Assembly (NCBI RefSeq): GCF_011064825.1
Contig: NZ_CP048751.1
Coordinates: 2,728,001 to 2,792,000 of the forward strand
Direction of reading: 5' to 3'
DNA length: 64,000 nucleotides
Source: Brevundimonas mediterranea
GTDB lineage: Bacteria; Pseudomonadota; Alphaproteobacteria; Caulobacterales; Caulobacteraceae
Shown: in pieces, positions 37,411-49,220 of the stretch
How the letters are laid out: every line of letters begins with the position of its first letter
Position numbering within the stretch: the first letter of the stretch is position 1
Made by a program: the position numbers and the translations under genes
Notes under the pieces: model-generated
What the model was told of the DNA's origin: nothing
The model's input: the letters and a program-made list of their open reading frames with translations, nothing else
The model's database searches: none

Positions 37411-37647
37411 ATGGCCCGTCCCAGACCCCCTCGTCCCAGACCCGGCCGCGGCCTGCCGCCGCCGGAAAGGCGCAGTCCTGAAGAACAGGCGGAAGACGAC
37501 CGCCTGCGGGCGGAACTGGTCATCCAGTGCGCCCGGATGGACGCCATACTGGCCGACAAGTGGGCTGAGGCGGCGGAGCAGGTTCGCATCCAGGCCGAAC
37601 GGGCCGCCGCCGGCGCCGTCTTCGCGGACGACGATCCCTGGTTCTAG
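37411..37647 (+). CDS. Small hypothetical protein
   Basis: A 78-residue protein: a Pro/Arg-rich start (MARPRPPRPRPGRGLPPPE), a charged helix (residues ~25-65, with AEDDRLRAELVIQCARMDAILADKW) and an acidic end (FADDDPWF). AAAGGAG stands seven bases before the ATG. The helix looks amphipathic and may form a coiled coil. It follows the possible structured RNA and overlaps the convergent kinase gene by four bases. Function unknown. Confidence 0.65.
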   Translation: MARPRPPRPRPGRGLPPPERRSPEEQAEDDRLRAELVIQCARMDAILADKWAEAAEQVRIQAERAAAGAVFADDDPWF

Positions 37648-38291
37648 GCGTCCAGCAGCGGCTGAAGCAGCGGATGGGCCAGGACCGGCGCGGCCAGGCG
37701 CACCACGGCCTGCGGATCCTCCAGCCGCACCGCCGCCGTGGCGTCGGCGATGATGAAGTCGGCATGGGTGCGCGACGGCTCGGTCAGCCGTTCGTGGCCC
37801 GGCCGCACCGTCGCCAGATACTGGGCCACGACCGAATCCGCCGAACGGCCGCGTTCGGACTGGTCGCGCAACAGGCGGCGAATGAAACGGATGTCGGACG
37901 GGGTGTCGACGAAGACCCGGATGTCGAACAGGGCCGTCAGTTCGGGGGTGCACAGCACATGGGTGCCCTCGACGATCACCACCTCGCTGGCGGGGATCGG
38001 CTCGCCGCCCGGCTCGCGGCCGTGATGGATGAAGGAATAGACCGGCGCCGTGACCGGCCGCCCGGCCTTCAGGTCCATCAGGTCGGCGATCATCAGGGCG
38101 TGGTCGCGCGCCGCCACATCGTCGAAGTCGAAGGTCGCCGCGTCGAAGCCGGGCAGGGAGGCCGCGTCGCGATAATAGGAATCCTCGCGCACCAGCACCG
38201 CCTTGCCCTCCGGCAGGGCCGAGACCAGGGCCTCGGCCAGGGTGCTCTTGCCGGAGCCGGAGCCCCCCGTGATCGCGATCAATATGGTCAT
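37644..38291 (-). CDS. udk: Uridine kinase-like P-loop kinase
   Basis: A 215-residue kinase with P-loop GGSGSGKST (~9-17), the DDF-type block VREDSYYRD, DFDDVAARDH, and the lid-containing helix DIRFIRRLLRDQSERGRS. This is the uridine kinase/PRK family pattern. The role would be pyrimidine nucleoside salvage (uridine to UMP), but close relatives phosphorylate other nucleosides or pantothenate, so the substrate is likely rather than certain. Confidence 0.8.
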   Translation of the reverse strand: MTILIAITGGSGSGKSTLAEALVSALPEGKAVLVREDSYYRDAASLPGFDAATFDFDDVAARDHALMIADLMDLKAGRPVTAPVYSFIHHGREPGGEPIPASEVVIVEGTHVLCTPELTALFDIRVFVDTPSDIRFIRRLLRDQSERGRSADSVVAQYLATVRPGHERLTEPSRTHADFIIADATAAVRLEDPQAVVRLAAPVLAHPLLQPLLDA

Positions 38292-38480
38292 GGCCGGCCT
38301 TCTAGAACGTCGGCGAAGCCTGCGCCACAGCGGCTTGCGCGAGCAGCCCCCACCAGACGATCCGGGGACGATCCGTCGCGCCGGACCTTCCCTCGGTCAC
38401 GTTGCTTATCGCCGATAACCAAGTTAGCGTCCGGGCAAGCGTCGCCTCGAGCAGACGCATCCATAGGAACAGGAAACGAC

Positions 38481-40115
38481 ATGCTGGGCTTGATGCAGGA
38501 CTGGCCGCTGACGGTCGACAAGATCATCGACCACGCCAAACACTGGCACGGCGACCGCGAGGTGGTGACGCGCTCGGTCGAGGGGCCGATCGTCCGCACC
38601 ACCTACGGCCGGATTCACGACCGGGCCAGGCGCGTCTCCAACGCCCTCAAGGCCTGGGGGATCGCGCCCGGCGACCGCGTCGCCACCCTGGCCTGGAACA
38701 CCGACAAACATATCGAGACCTGGTACGGCGTCATGGGGATCGGCGCGGTCTGCCACACCCTGAACCCGCGCCTGTTCCCCGAGCAGTTGGTCTACATCAT
38801 CAACCACGCCGAGGACCGGGTCATCTTCACCGACCTGACCTTCGTACCGTTGCTGGAAGCCATCCTGCCGCACCTGCCCAAGGTCGAGCGCGTCATCATC
38901 ATGACCGACGACGCCCATATGCCGCAGACGACTCTGCCCAAGGCCGAGGCCTATGAGACGGTGATCGCGGGTCAGTCGGCCGAGGTGGTCTGGGGCGATT
39001 TCGACGAACAGACCGCCTGCGGCCTGTGCTACACCTCGGGCACCACGGGCCATCCTAAGGGCGTGCTCTATTCGCACCGCTCGAACTTCATCCATACCCT
39101 GCTGGGCCTGCAGTCCACCGTTCTGGGCGCCACGCCCAACGAGGTGATCCTGCCCGTCGTGCCGATGTTCCACGCCAACGCCTGGGGCATCGCCTTCGGC
39201 GGACCGGCGGCCGGCGCCAAACTGGTCATGCCGGGCGCCAAGATGGACGGCGCCTCGATCTACGAACTGCTGGAGAGCGAAAAGGTCACCTTCTCCGCCG
39301 CCGTGCCCACCGTCTGGCAGGGGCTGCTGGGCCATATGAAGCAGAACGACCTGCGGCTCTCGACGGTCAAGCGCGTGTTGATCGGCGGCTCCGCCGTGCC
39401 CGAAAGCCTGATCCGCGCCTTCCACGACGACTATGGGATCGAGGTGCTGCAGGGCTGGGGCATGACCGAGACCTCGCCCATCGGCACCCTGTCGAACATG
39501 ACCCCCGAACTGGCGGACAAGCCGTTCGAGGAACAGCTGAAATGGCGCGTCAAACAGGGCACGCCGCCGCTGGGCGTCGAGCTGAAGCTCAAGAACGACG
39601 CCGGGGCGGCCCTGCCGCACGACGGCGTGACCTTCGGCCATCTGATGGTCAAGGGTCCGACCGTCGCCCGCGCCTATTTCCGCGAGGAGGGCGACATCGT
39701 CGACGACGAGGGCTTCTTCGACACCGGCGACGTGGCGACGGTCGACGACCTGGGCTTCATGCAGATCACCGACCGGTCCAAGGACGTGATCAAGTCCGGC
39801 GGCGAATGGATCAGCTCCATCGAGATCGAGAATATCGCCGTCGGCCATCCCAAGGTCGAACTGGCCGCCGTCATCGGCGCCGCCCACGCCAAATGGGACG
39901 AACGGCCGGTCCTGATCGTGCGGCTCAAGGACGGCGAGACCCTGGACAAGCAGGAGCATCTCGACTTCCTGCACGGCAAGATCGCCAAATGGTGGATGCC
40001 CGACGACGTGGTCGCCGTGGACGAGATTCCGCTGGGCGCCACCGGCAAGATCGACAAGAAGCTTCTGCGCGAGCGGATGAAGGACTACCGCTTGCCAGAG
40101 ATCCAGCCTGGTTGA
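38481..40115 (+). CDS. Fatty-acyl-CoA ligase (AMP-binding, ANL superfamily)
   Basis: A 544-residue acyl-CoA synthetase. ATP/AMP motifs: P-loop YTSGTTGHPKG (~184-194), GWGMTETSP, TGDVATVDDLGFMQITDRSKDVIKSGGEWIS (in parts), and the C-terminal catalytic Lys in LGATGKIDKKLLRE. It resembles medium- and long-chain ligases (FadD3/AlkK-like). It activates fatty acids with CoA for beta-oxidation or lipid synthesis. AGGAAA lies four bases before ATG 38481; the open frame upstream is the opposite strand of udk. A DUF1499 gene follows after 15 bp. Confidence 0.93.
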   Translation: MLGLMQDWPLTVDKIIDHAKHWHGDREVVTRSVEGPIVRTTYGRIHDRARRVSNALKAWGIAPGDRVATLAWNTDKHIETWYGVMGIGAVCHTLNPRLFPEQLVYIINHAEDRVIFTDLTFVPLLEAILPHLPKVERVIIMTDDAHMPQTTLPKAEAYETVIAGQSAEVVWGDFDEQTACGLCYTSGTTGHPKGVLYSHRSNFIHTLLGLQSTVLGATPNEVILPVVPMFHANAWGIAFGGPAAGAKLVMPGAKMDGASIYELLESEKVTFSAAVPTVWQGLLGHMKQNDLRLSTVKRVLIGGSAVPESLIRAFHDDYGIEVLQGWGMTETSPIGTLSNMTPELADKPFEEQLKWRVKQGTPPLGVELKLKNDAGAALPHDGVTFGHLMVKGPTVARAYFREEGDIVDDEGFFDTGDVATVDDLGFMQITDRSKDVIKSGGEWISSIEIENIAVGHPKVELAAVIGAAHAKWDERPVLIVRLKDGETLDKQEHLDFLHGKIAKWWMPDDVVAVDEIPLGATGKIDKKLLRERMKDYRLPEIQPG

Positions 40116-40130
40116 AGATCCGGAGCGCCG

Positions 40131-40817
40131 ATGTCGTCGAAAAAGCCTGTCCCCGCCCTGATCCCGGGGTTGACCGCCCTGACGGCGGTCGCCCCGGTCC
40201 TGGTGGTCGCGGCCATGGCGGCGACCCTGTTCGGCGGCGTCGATCGAGCCGTCACCTATGACCTGCTGACCTGGACCGTGGCGCGAGGCCTGGCCTGGGT
40301 CGGGATGGCGGCGGCCCTGCTCGTGCTGGCCCTGGCGCTGCGAGACCTCGGCCGGCGCTGGATCTTCGCCGTCGTCGCCCTGGCCCTGGCCGGCGCGACC
40401 CTGGCGGTGTTTCTGCATCAGGGGCAGCGGCTGGCCCAGCCGACCCCGCGCGACATCAGCACCAATGTGGCCGAACCCCCGGCCTACAGTCGCCTGTCGG
40501 CCCTGCATCCGGACGCCTCCGGCGTGACCGGCCCCGAATCCTGTTCGGCCGCCCGTTCGATCCCGACCCAGGTCCTGGCCCAGCAGGCCGTCTCGGCCCT
40601 GGTCGACGCCGGCTTCCCGATCGTCCGCGCCTCGACCTTCGAGGTCGAGGGCGTTCACGAAGGCGCCTGGTTCGGCTTCGCCTATGACGCCGTCGTCCGC
40701 ATCCGCCCCGGCCGAACCGACATCCGCGTCGCCGCCCGCGACTCCCGCCCCGACGGCGGCGCGACCTGCCGCCTGATGAACAGGATCGTCACCGCCCTGG
40801 AAGAGGAGATCCGCTAG
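40131..40817 (+). CDS. DUF1499 membrane protein
   Basis: A 228-residue protein with three hydrophobic segments in the first ~105 residues, then a soluble DUF1499-type domain (PTPRDISTNVAEPPAY, VEGVHEGAWFGFAYDAVVRIRP, RIDVRVAARDSRPDGG-like block). The domain often occurs in proteobacterial envelope proteins; its function is unknown. It probably shares the promoter of the acyl-CoA ligase gene and overlaps the convergent MBL gene by four bases. Confidence 0.82.
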   Translation: MSSKKPVPALIPGLTALTAVAPVLVVAAMAATLFGGVDRAVTYDLLTWTVARGLAWVGMAAALLVLALALRDLGRRWIFAVVALALAGATLAVFLHQGQRLAQPTPRDISTNVAEPPAYSRLSALHPDASGVTGPESCSAARSIPTQVLAQQAVSALVDAGFPIVRASTFEVEGVHEGAWFGFAYDAVVRIRPGRTDIRVAARDSRPDGGATCRLMNRIVTALEEEIR

Positions 40818-41716
40818 GCCAGGTGGAACACGGCCCTCAGGCCCGGCTCCGGTTCCGCCGTCGCCGCCCCGTCCTCCACCAGCTTGATCAGATGGGCCAG
40901 GACCGACAGCGACGCCGCCGGCCACAGCCGCTGATCCACCGCCGCATAGAGCACCGGCACCATCTCCGCCACGCTCCGGTCCCCCGCCCGCAGCCGCGCC
41001 AGCACCTGGGCCTCCCGCTCCAGCCGGTGCGCGCGATAGGCGGCCAGGAAGGGGGCGGGCTGCGTCACCGGCGCCCCGTGCGTCGGCCACAGCGTGGCGA
41101 AGTCCCGGGCGATCACCGCATCCAGGCTGGCCATGTAATCGCGCATGTTTCCGTCCGGGGGCGCCACCACCGTCGTCGCCCAACCCATGACGTGATCCCC
41201 GCTGAACAGGGCGTTCTCCTCTTTCAGCACGAAGGCCATGTGATTTGACGCATGGCCGGGCGTGAACATCGCCTCCATCGTCCAGCCGTCGCCCTCGATG
41301 ATTTCGCCGCCCGTCAGAACCTGATCGGGCGCAAAGACCGCGTCCTCATCCTCGTCCAGCCCGCCCGAGGCGTGCGTCTCCTGCGCCGGCGGCCGGGCGG
41401 CCAGGATTACGGCGCCGGTCCGCTCGGCGAAGGGGCGGGCGAGGGGGGCATGATCGCGGTGGGTGTGGGTCACCAGAACATGGCTGACCGTTCGCCCTTC
41501 GATAGCCGCCAGCAAGGCGCTCAGATGCGAATCGTCGAGTGGTCCGGGATCGATCACCGCGACAGTTGCTCCCGCCTGCGGCCGGCCCACGATGTAGGTC
41601 CCCGTTCCCGTAAAGGTGAAGGGCCCCGGATTTTCAGCGATCACCCGATGCACAAGCGGGGAGACCTGGTCCCGGCGCCCGTAGGCGAAGTCGAAATCAA
41701 GGACGAAAGGAATCAC
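40814..41716 (-). CDS. Metallo-beta-lactamase fold hydrolase (LACTB2-like)
   Basis: A 300-residue MBL-fold protein. Metal ligands: HTHRDHAP (HxHxDH), His in FTPGHASNHMAF, Asp in LFSGDHVMGW, and a final His in WPTHGAP. A C-terminal winged-helix-like part (RAHRLEREAQVLARLRAG...) matches the LACTB2/YobT group, some of which are endoribonucleases and others thioesterases. The substrate is therefore uncertain. It starts MIPFVLDFDFAYG. Confidence 0.9.
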   Translation of the reverse strand: MIPFVLDFDFAYGRRDQVSPLVHRVIAENPGPFTFTGTGTYIVGRPQAGATVAVIDPGPLDDSHLSALLAAIEGRTVSHVLVTHTHRDHAPLARPFAERTGAVILAARPPAQETHASGGLDEDEDAVFAPDQVLTGGEIIEGDGWTMEAMFTPGHASNHMAFVLKEENALFSGDHVMGWATTVVAPPDGNMRDYMASLDAVIARDFATLWPTHGAPVTQPAPFLAAYRAHRLEREAQVLARLRAGDRSVAEMVPVLYAAVDQRLWPAASLSVLAHLIKLVEDGAATAEPEPGLRAVFHLA

Positions 41717-41785
41717 GGTCGATTGCTCCGAAGCTGGCCTGCGCCTTGCCTTAACGCCTCGGTAACCTCTGTCGGAGCGCCGGTC

Positions 41786-41932
41786 ATGGCCCGTTCTATC
41801 GCCTTCGCTGTCTCAAATCGGCTCCAGCCCGTCGCGGCCGCCTTTATCTGTCTGATGGCGGCGCAGATGGTCACCGCCTCCTGCACGCCGGAGCCGGCGC
41901 CTTATGCAAGCAGGGTTGAGATTGAAAGGTAA
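41786..41932 (+). CDS. Possible small exported peptide or lipoprotein
   Basis: A 48-residue frame starting MARSIAFAVSNRLQPVAAAFICLMAAQM, with a hydrophobic segment ending VTASCTPEP, a lipobox-like site. GGAG lies eight bases before the ATG. It sits between the MBL gene and the TonB-receptor leader. No family is recognised, and the frame may be chance. Confidence 0.4.
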   Translation: MARSIAFAVSNRLQPVAAAFICLMAAQMVTASCTPEPAPYASRVEIER

Positions 41933-42267
41933 GACGCTTGAACCGGGAGCGTTGCAAGCGGAGCAGCGGAGCGTGTAACTTCCCCAAACCCTTAATTTTA
42001 TAAAAAAATGTCCCGAGTTGCAACCTATTTGAGCATCGTCTGGGTCGCCATGGTCGGATGCGACGCAATTGTGTTCCGATAACGACGCTTCGGCCCTCAT
42101 GTGGCCATATTGCGACAGGTCCGCGACTAAAGGGTTACGGGGCTGTAATAGTCGTAGCGTGCCGCCTTAGCCTGATTAAGGTCCATCCTAATCTACGCGC
42201 ATGGGGGCGTGGAGTTGTGCAGCTGGCGTCCATGTGTGGTGCTGGTTGCGTTATGGAGGACTTGATT
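41933..42267 (+). promoter_or_regulatory. AT-richer leader region of the TonB-dependent receptor gene
   Basis: No gene is seen in this 335-base stretch. It is distinctly richer in A and T than the surroundings (for example AATTTTATAAAAAAATG at ~41994) and probably carries the receptor promoter and any regulatory site. No clear -35/-10 pair can be named. Confidence 0.4.
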
Positions 42268-45200
42268 TTGAAGATCCAAACCATTCGAGAGCGCCTGTTG
42301 GCGGGCACGATGATTGGGGGCGTGGCCCTGGCGGCTGCGGTCGCTCTACCCGTAGCGGCTGTAGTGTTCTCGCCGACGTCGGCGAGCGCGCAAGACTTTT
42401 CGTCCGGCACGCTTACTGGGGCGGTGACCGACGCATCGGGCAGCCCGGTTGCTGGTGCCTCGGTCGAGATTCGTTCGACCGCTCAGGGCTTTGTTCGGAA
42501 TGCAACCACTGACGCGTCCGGGTCTTTCCGTGCCGCCCTGGTTCCGATTGGCTCATACGTGATCACCATAACAGCGCCTGGTTATGGTCCCATTGCCCAA
42601 AGCGCTAGCGTTGGGCTTGGGGGGGCTTCGGCCTATGAGTTCACCCTGGAGAGTGCGAGTTCTTCTGACGCCGCCAGCCTTGGTGAGATCGTTGTCACAG
42701 GCGCACGTCGCACACTCGATTTCAACGAAACGACCACCGGCCTGACGGTAGATTTGGAAGAGTTGGTTAAGACCACTCCGATCGGGCGGAGCATTGCTGC
42801 GGTGACGCTCTTGGCACCCTCGGCTGTGGCGGGCGATAGCACCTTTGGTGACGTTCCGTCGATCGGCGGATCGTCGGTCGCTGAGAACGCGTTCTATGTG
42901 AATGGTCTTAACATTACGAACTTCGATAATTATATCGGCGGCGCTACTGTCCCGTTTGATTTCTATCGTTCGGTGGAAGTTAAGACCGGCGGCTATGCTG
43001 CTGAGTTTGGTCGCGCAACAGGCGGGATCATCAACGCCGTGACGAAGTCTGGCTCCAACGAATTCATGCTCGCCCTTCACGGGAACTTCGCGCCAAATTC
43101 GCTTCGTGACCAGTCGCCGGACACTTTCTCCACCCGCAACCAATTTGCTGAATCCGACAGTTCCAGCGCAACGATCGAAATCGGTGGGCCGATCATTCGC
43201 GACCGGCTGTTCTTTTATGGTTTGACGGAATTCCGCGATAACGAGAGCGCTTCATTCGGGAAGTTGTCCAACTCAAAAACGGTAGACAAAACCGATGACC
43301 CGTTCTATGGCGCAAAGATAGACGCTTATATTACAAGCGATCATCGTCTTGAGTTTACGTGGTTCGATACCACGCGTGAAACCAACCGGACGATTTATGC
43401 CTATGATCCGTTGACCGACGAAGTCGGGGCTCAGGTCGGTAGTAATCTTTATCAGTATGGCGGCGAAAGCTGGATCGGACGCTACACCGGCACATTCACC
43501 GATTGGCTGACGCTGTCAGCCGCCTACGGCGTGACTGAGGATCGGAACGTCGCCCTCGCCGGCGACGTCGTATCCAACTATGCGGCTGATGTTCGCGATG
43601 GCACTAGCAATCGCGTGTCACAACAGACGTCCGCAAGCTTCACACCGGAGCGGGCAACCAAGCGAGAAGCATTCCGTGCTGATGCTGACATTTATTTCAA
43701 CCTGCTGGGCGATCACCACGTTCGGGCCGGCTATGACCGCGAAGACCTGACCCTCACCCGGTTCACGGAACGCACTGGCGGCTATTCTCTATTCTACCGC
43801 AGGGCGGCTGCCGGAACGCTGCAGGCCCAAGGTGGGAATTTGGCACCTGGTCAAGACTACCTCGAAGTGAATGTGTATCGTTCGGGGGGCAATTTCGAGA
43901 ACACGAACGAGGCCCTCTACATCCAGGACAGCTGGGATGTTAACGATCAGTTAACGTTGAATCTAGGTGTTCGTCTCGATAAGTTTGAACTGAATAACGC
44001 CGACGGTGACTCGATCGTTAGCTTTGACGAGGAGATCGGTCCTCGATTTGGCTTCACCTATGACCCTGGGAATGACGGACGTAGCCGGATATTCGGTTCT
44101 TATGGCCGTTATTACCTGCCTGTAGCTTCGAATACCGCATACCGCATGGGCGCATCGGAGCTGTATTACAGGGAGTATTTCTTGCTCGGTGGCTACACGC
44201 CTAACCCTACAAACCCAGAGGCAGTCGCTGCCTATGATCAGTTCGGACAACCTCTCGCTCTCGGTGCTCAAGTTGTTGGCTGGAATGGTGCTGCAATTTG
44301 CCCAGACGCTACGCTTGGAACCGCTGGCGTGCAGGGGTGTACAGTTACAGGCGACGGCACCGCTTCGAGCACCGAAAGTCTCATCGCCCAAAATCTGCAA
44401 TCGACGGCGGAAGATGAGTTCATCATCGGTTACGAGCGTCGATTTGGAGATCTTTGGACGATGAGCGCGACCTTGGCTTATCGTGACCTGCTGCGGAACG
44501 CCGAAGATGTCGCCATCGATGCTGCTGTGAACGCTCTTTGCGAAGACGAAGGCATTGCTGGATGTGAAGACATTTGGTCCGGCTTCCACCAGTATGTGAT
44601 CGTCAATCCCGGAAAGGGCTCGACGATAACCTTGTCTGATCCGCTGCCAGGCGAAACCGATGTCCGCACGGTGAACTTCTCTGCAGCGTCATTGGGTTAC
44701 CCGGAAGCGACCCGTACCTACACCTCTTTGACTTTTGAGTTTGAGCGTGCGTTTGACGGCATCTGGGGTCTCAACGGTTCTTATACGATCTCGGAGAGCA
44801 AGGGTAACACCGAAGGCTATGTCAAATCGGATGTCGGTCAGGCTGATGCTGGCATTACTCAAGACTTTGACCAGCCCGGTTTGACAGACGGTGCGGATGG
44901 CTTGCTACCGAATCACCGCGGACACGTGTTCAAGGTGTATGGTTCCTACCAACTGACGCGGGATTTGTTGATTGGTGCGAATGTCAATGTCTCTTCGCCC
45001 CGTAAGTTTGGTTGCATGGGCTTCCACCCCACTGATGACTACGCATACGAGTATGGTGCGGCGTCGTGGTACTGCAACGGGCAGTTGACGCCGCGCGGAA
45101 CTGTGGCTGAGAGCGACTGGACCAAGCAGATAGACGTTGCTCTGCGGTATAACGTTCCCGTCGGAATCCCTGGAGATTTGGTTCTGCGCGCAGATATCTT

Positions 45201-45345
45201 CAACATCTTTAACTTCAAGGGCGTCACTGATATTTACGAATTCGGTGAGTCCAATGGTGTTGGCGATGCGGACCCGAACTTCAGGGCCCCCATAGGCTAT
45301 CAAACGCCCCGGTATGTTCGGATCGGCTTCGACTGGACGTTCTAA
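42268..45345 (+). CDS. Oar-like TonB-dependent receptor with carboxypeptidase-regulatory-like domain
   Basis: A 1025-residue outer-membrane receptor. It has a long signal peptide (ending SASAQ), a CarboxypepD_reg-like beta-sandwich (TGAVTDASGSPVAGASVEIRST, in parts, ~40-120), a plug domain (residues ~145-260, with EIVVTGAR, the TonB-box-like region, and GRATGGIINAVTKSGSN) and a beta-barrel ending in YVRIGFDWTF with the terminal aromatic residue. The start is TTG 42268, with GGAGGA seven bases upstream; ATG 42253 is an alternative. Codon use and base composition are clearly less GC-rich than the neighbours, suggesting transfer. A terminator follows. It likely takes up a polymer or peptide ligand. 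Confidence 0.9.
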   Translation: MKIQTIRERLLAGTMIGGVALAAAVALPVAAVVFSPTSASAQDFSSGTLTGAVTDASGSPVAGASVEIRSTAQGFVRNATTDASGSFRAALVPIGSYVITITAPGYGPIAQSASVGLGGASAYEFTLESASSSDAASLGEIVVTGARRTLDFNETTTGLTVDLEELVKTTPIGRSIAAVTLLAPSAVAGDSTFGDVPSIGGSSVAENAFYVNGLNITNFDNYIGGATVPFDFYRSVEVKTGGYAAEFGRATGGIINAVTKSGSNEFMLALHGNFAPNSLRDQSPDTFSTRNQFAESDSSSATIEIGGPIIRDRLFFYGLTEFRDNESASFGKLSNSKTVDKTDDPFYGAKIDAYITSDHRLEFTWFDTTRETNRTIYAYDPLTDEVGAQVGSNLYQYGGESWIGRYTGTFTDWLTLSAAYGVTEDRNVALAGDVVSNYAADVRDGTSNRVSQQTSASFTPERATKREAFRADADIYFNLLGDHHVRAGYDREDLTLTRFTERTGGYSLFYRRAAAGTLQAQGGNLAPGQDYLEVNVYRSGGNFENTNEALYIQDSWDVNDQLTLNLGVRLDKFELNNADGDSIVSFDEEIGPRFGFTYDPGNDGRSRIFGSYGRYYLPVASNTAYRMGASELYYREYFLLGGYTPNPTNPEAVAAYDQFGQPLALGAQVVGWNGAAICPDATLGTAGVQGCTVTGDGTASSTESLIAQNLQSTAEDEFIIGYERRFGDLWTMSATLAYRDLLRNAEDVAIDAAVNALCEDEGIAGCEDIWSGFHQYVIVNPGKGSTITLSDPLPGETDVRTVNFSAASLGYPEATRTYTSLTFEFERAFDGIWGLNGSYTISESKGNTEGYVKSDVGQADAGITQDFDQPGLTDGADGLLPNHRGHVFKVYGSYQLTRDLLIGANVNVSSPRKFGCMGFHPTDDYAYEYGAASWYCNGQLTPRGTVAESDWTKQIDVALRYNVPVGIPGDLVLRADIFNIFNFKGVTDIYEFGESNGVGDADPNFRAPIGYQTPRYVRIGFDWTF

Positions 45346-45365
45346 TAACTACTGATGTGTAAGCT

Positions 45366-45397
45366 GGGCGGCGGACTTCGGTTCGCCGCCCTTTTTT
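45366..45397 (+). terminator. Rho-independent terminator after the TonB-dependent receptor
   Basis: Stem GGGCGGCG / CGCCGCCC with a ten-base loop, followed by six Ts. It lies 21 bp after the receptor stop. Confidence 0.9.
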
Positions 45398-45477
45398 GTG
45401 CGCCCCACTGGCGCCATTTTAGCCGTGGAGCGTTGGGCATACCACTCGCGCGCCAGCGCCCTCGCAACTGGAATACC

Positions 45478-46047
45478 ATGCTGAAATTTGCCGCCGCCGC
45501 GATTGCGGCGACCCTGTCGTTATCGAATACCGCCTTCGCTCAAGATCAGGACGGGCCGATCATCACTGGAAATCGAGGCGCTGAAACGGTTGACGCCCTG
45601 AAGGTGCGCGAGGCCATCGCCTATGCCAATCCGCTGCCGCGCGGCGCGCCGACGCAGGATTATCCGCTGGTGGCCTGGTGCGATGCGCTGGTCACAGGCC
45701 ATGCGGATCTGGGCGAGACCCTGACGGACCGTGCGCCCGAGGACGTCGAACTGGTGCGGTTGGGGCGGCTGGAGGAGCAGGACTTCCGCAGCGCTCTAGC
45801 GGCGGCGGAGCCGCGCCAGACGGCGGCGGCGAAGGCCGCTGCGCAGCAGGCGGCGGCGGCTGTGAAGGCTCAATGGGCGCCCCTGTTGGCCAGCGAGGAC
45901 GAAGCGGCGCGGAGTCAGTCGTTTGGGCTGTTTTACGGTCTGCCGGGGCGTTGCGAGCATGCGGCGCGGCGTATTCGGAACAACATCACGACCCCGCCGG
46001 CGACCCCCGCCGAAGTCGGGCTTGAGGCGCCGGCGCCCGCCAACTGA
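45478..46047 (+). CDS. Exported hypothetical protein
   Basis: A 189-residue protein with signal peptide MLKFAAAAIAATLSLSNTAFAQ. The mature part is Ala-rich and mostly helical, with a central Ala/Gln/Lys stretch (~120-140) and two Cys (AWCDALV and GRCEHAAR) that may pair. Base composition returns to the high-GC norm after the receptor island. No family is recognised; a periplasmic structural or helper role is possible. Confidence 0.7.
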   Translation: MLKFAAAAIAATLSLSNTAFAQDQDGPIITGNRGAETVDALKVREAIAYANPLPRGAPTQDYPLVAWCDALVTGHADLGETLTDRAPEDVELVRLGRLEEQDFRSALAAAEPRQTAAAKAAAQQAAAAVKAQWAPLLASEDEAARSQSFGLFYGLPGRCEHAARRIRNNITTPPATPAEVGLEAPAPAN

Positions 46048-46070
46048 TCGGCGGATGATGGACTATGGAA

Positions 46071-46089
46071 CGGCGGCCTGAGCTTCGGG

Positions 46090-46101
<12 letters not shown>
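46071..46101. terminator. Hairpin at the 3' end of the metH operon
   Basis: Perfect 12-bp arms ACGGCGGCCTGA / TCAGGCCGCCGT with an eight-base loop. The metH stop codon lies within it. No T-run follows on either strand, so it may be a shared, Rho-assisted end or an mRNA-stabilising hairpin for two convergent transcripts. Confidence 0.5.
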
Positions 46102-48755
<2,654 letters not shown>

Positions 48756-48756
<1 letters not shown>

Positions 48757-49220
48757 CAGGCGAGTGCTTCCTGCCAGCCTGTGATGGGATAGGAATGCAC
48801 TTTTCGTGGCCCCGCCTTGATCAACCGTTGTCCTGTCTCGCCTTGTCCGATCCAGGAGAATTCGTTCAGGCCCCTCGTCGTCAACATCACTGCAAAGGCA
48901 GGCATTAAGCTCGACTTCATCGTTACATATCGAACCCGGCCATCACGGCAGGCGTCCAAGACGGCCAGTACCCAGCGGGCGTTGGCGGAAGTCATCGGAA
49001 TTTCATCTTCACCCGCGCTGCCAAGAGAAAACGATAAGTCCGTCTCGGATGCGCTTACTTCAAGTCGGGGGTGTCTACGGTCGACTGGGTTGGTCCAGAT
49101 GAGGATTGCATCATGGGAGCGACGAAAGCGTGCTCGAAAACCAGTATCCAGGCTGGAAACAAACTTTTCGAGTTCGTCAGAAAACGCTTCGAAATCCTCT
49201 CGAGAAATCTCCACCTTCAT
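48756..49220 (-). CDS. Unknown 154-residue protein between the two MetH halves
   Basis: Begins [20 protein letters not shown] and ends TGWQEALA. It reads as an alpha/beta domain: an N-terminal helix, strand-rich middle ([28 protein letters not shown]), then a helix ([18 protein letters not shown]) and more strands. No family, signal peptide or metal motif is recognised. Its start shares a base with the stop of the homocysteine subunit and its stop shares a base with the start of the large subunit (both TGATG), so all three are translationally coupled. Base composition is noticeably lower in G+C than either neighbour, which suggests later insertion. Confidence 0.8.

Noticed and set aside
38424..41183. 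919-residue open frame on the minus strand
   Set aside because: It runs opposite the acyl-CoA ligase and DUF1499 genes and has shadow composition.
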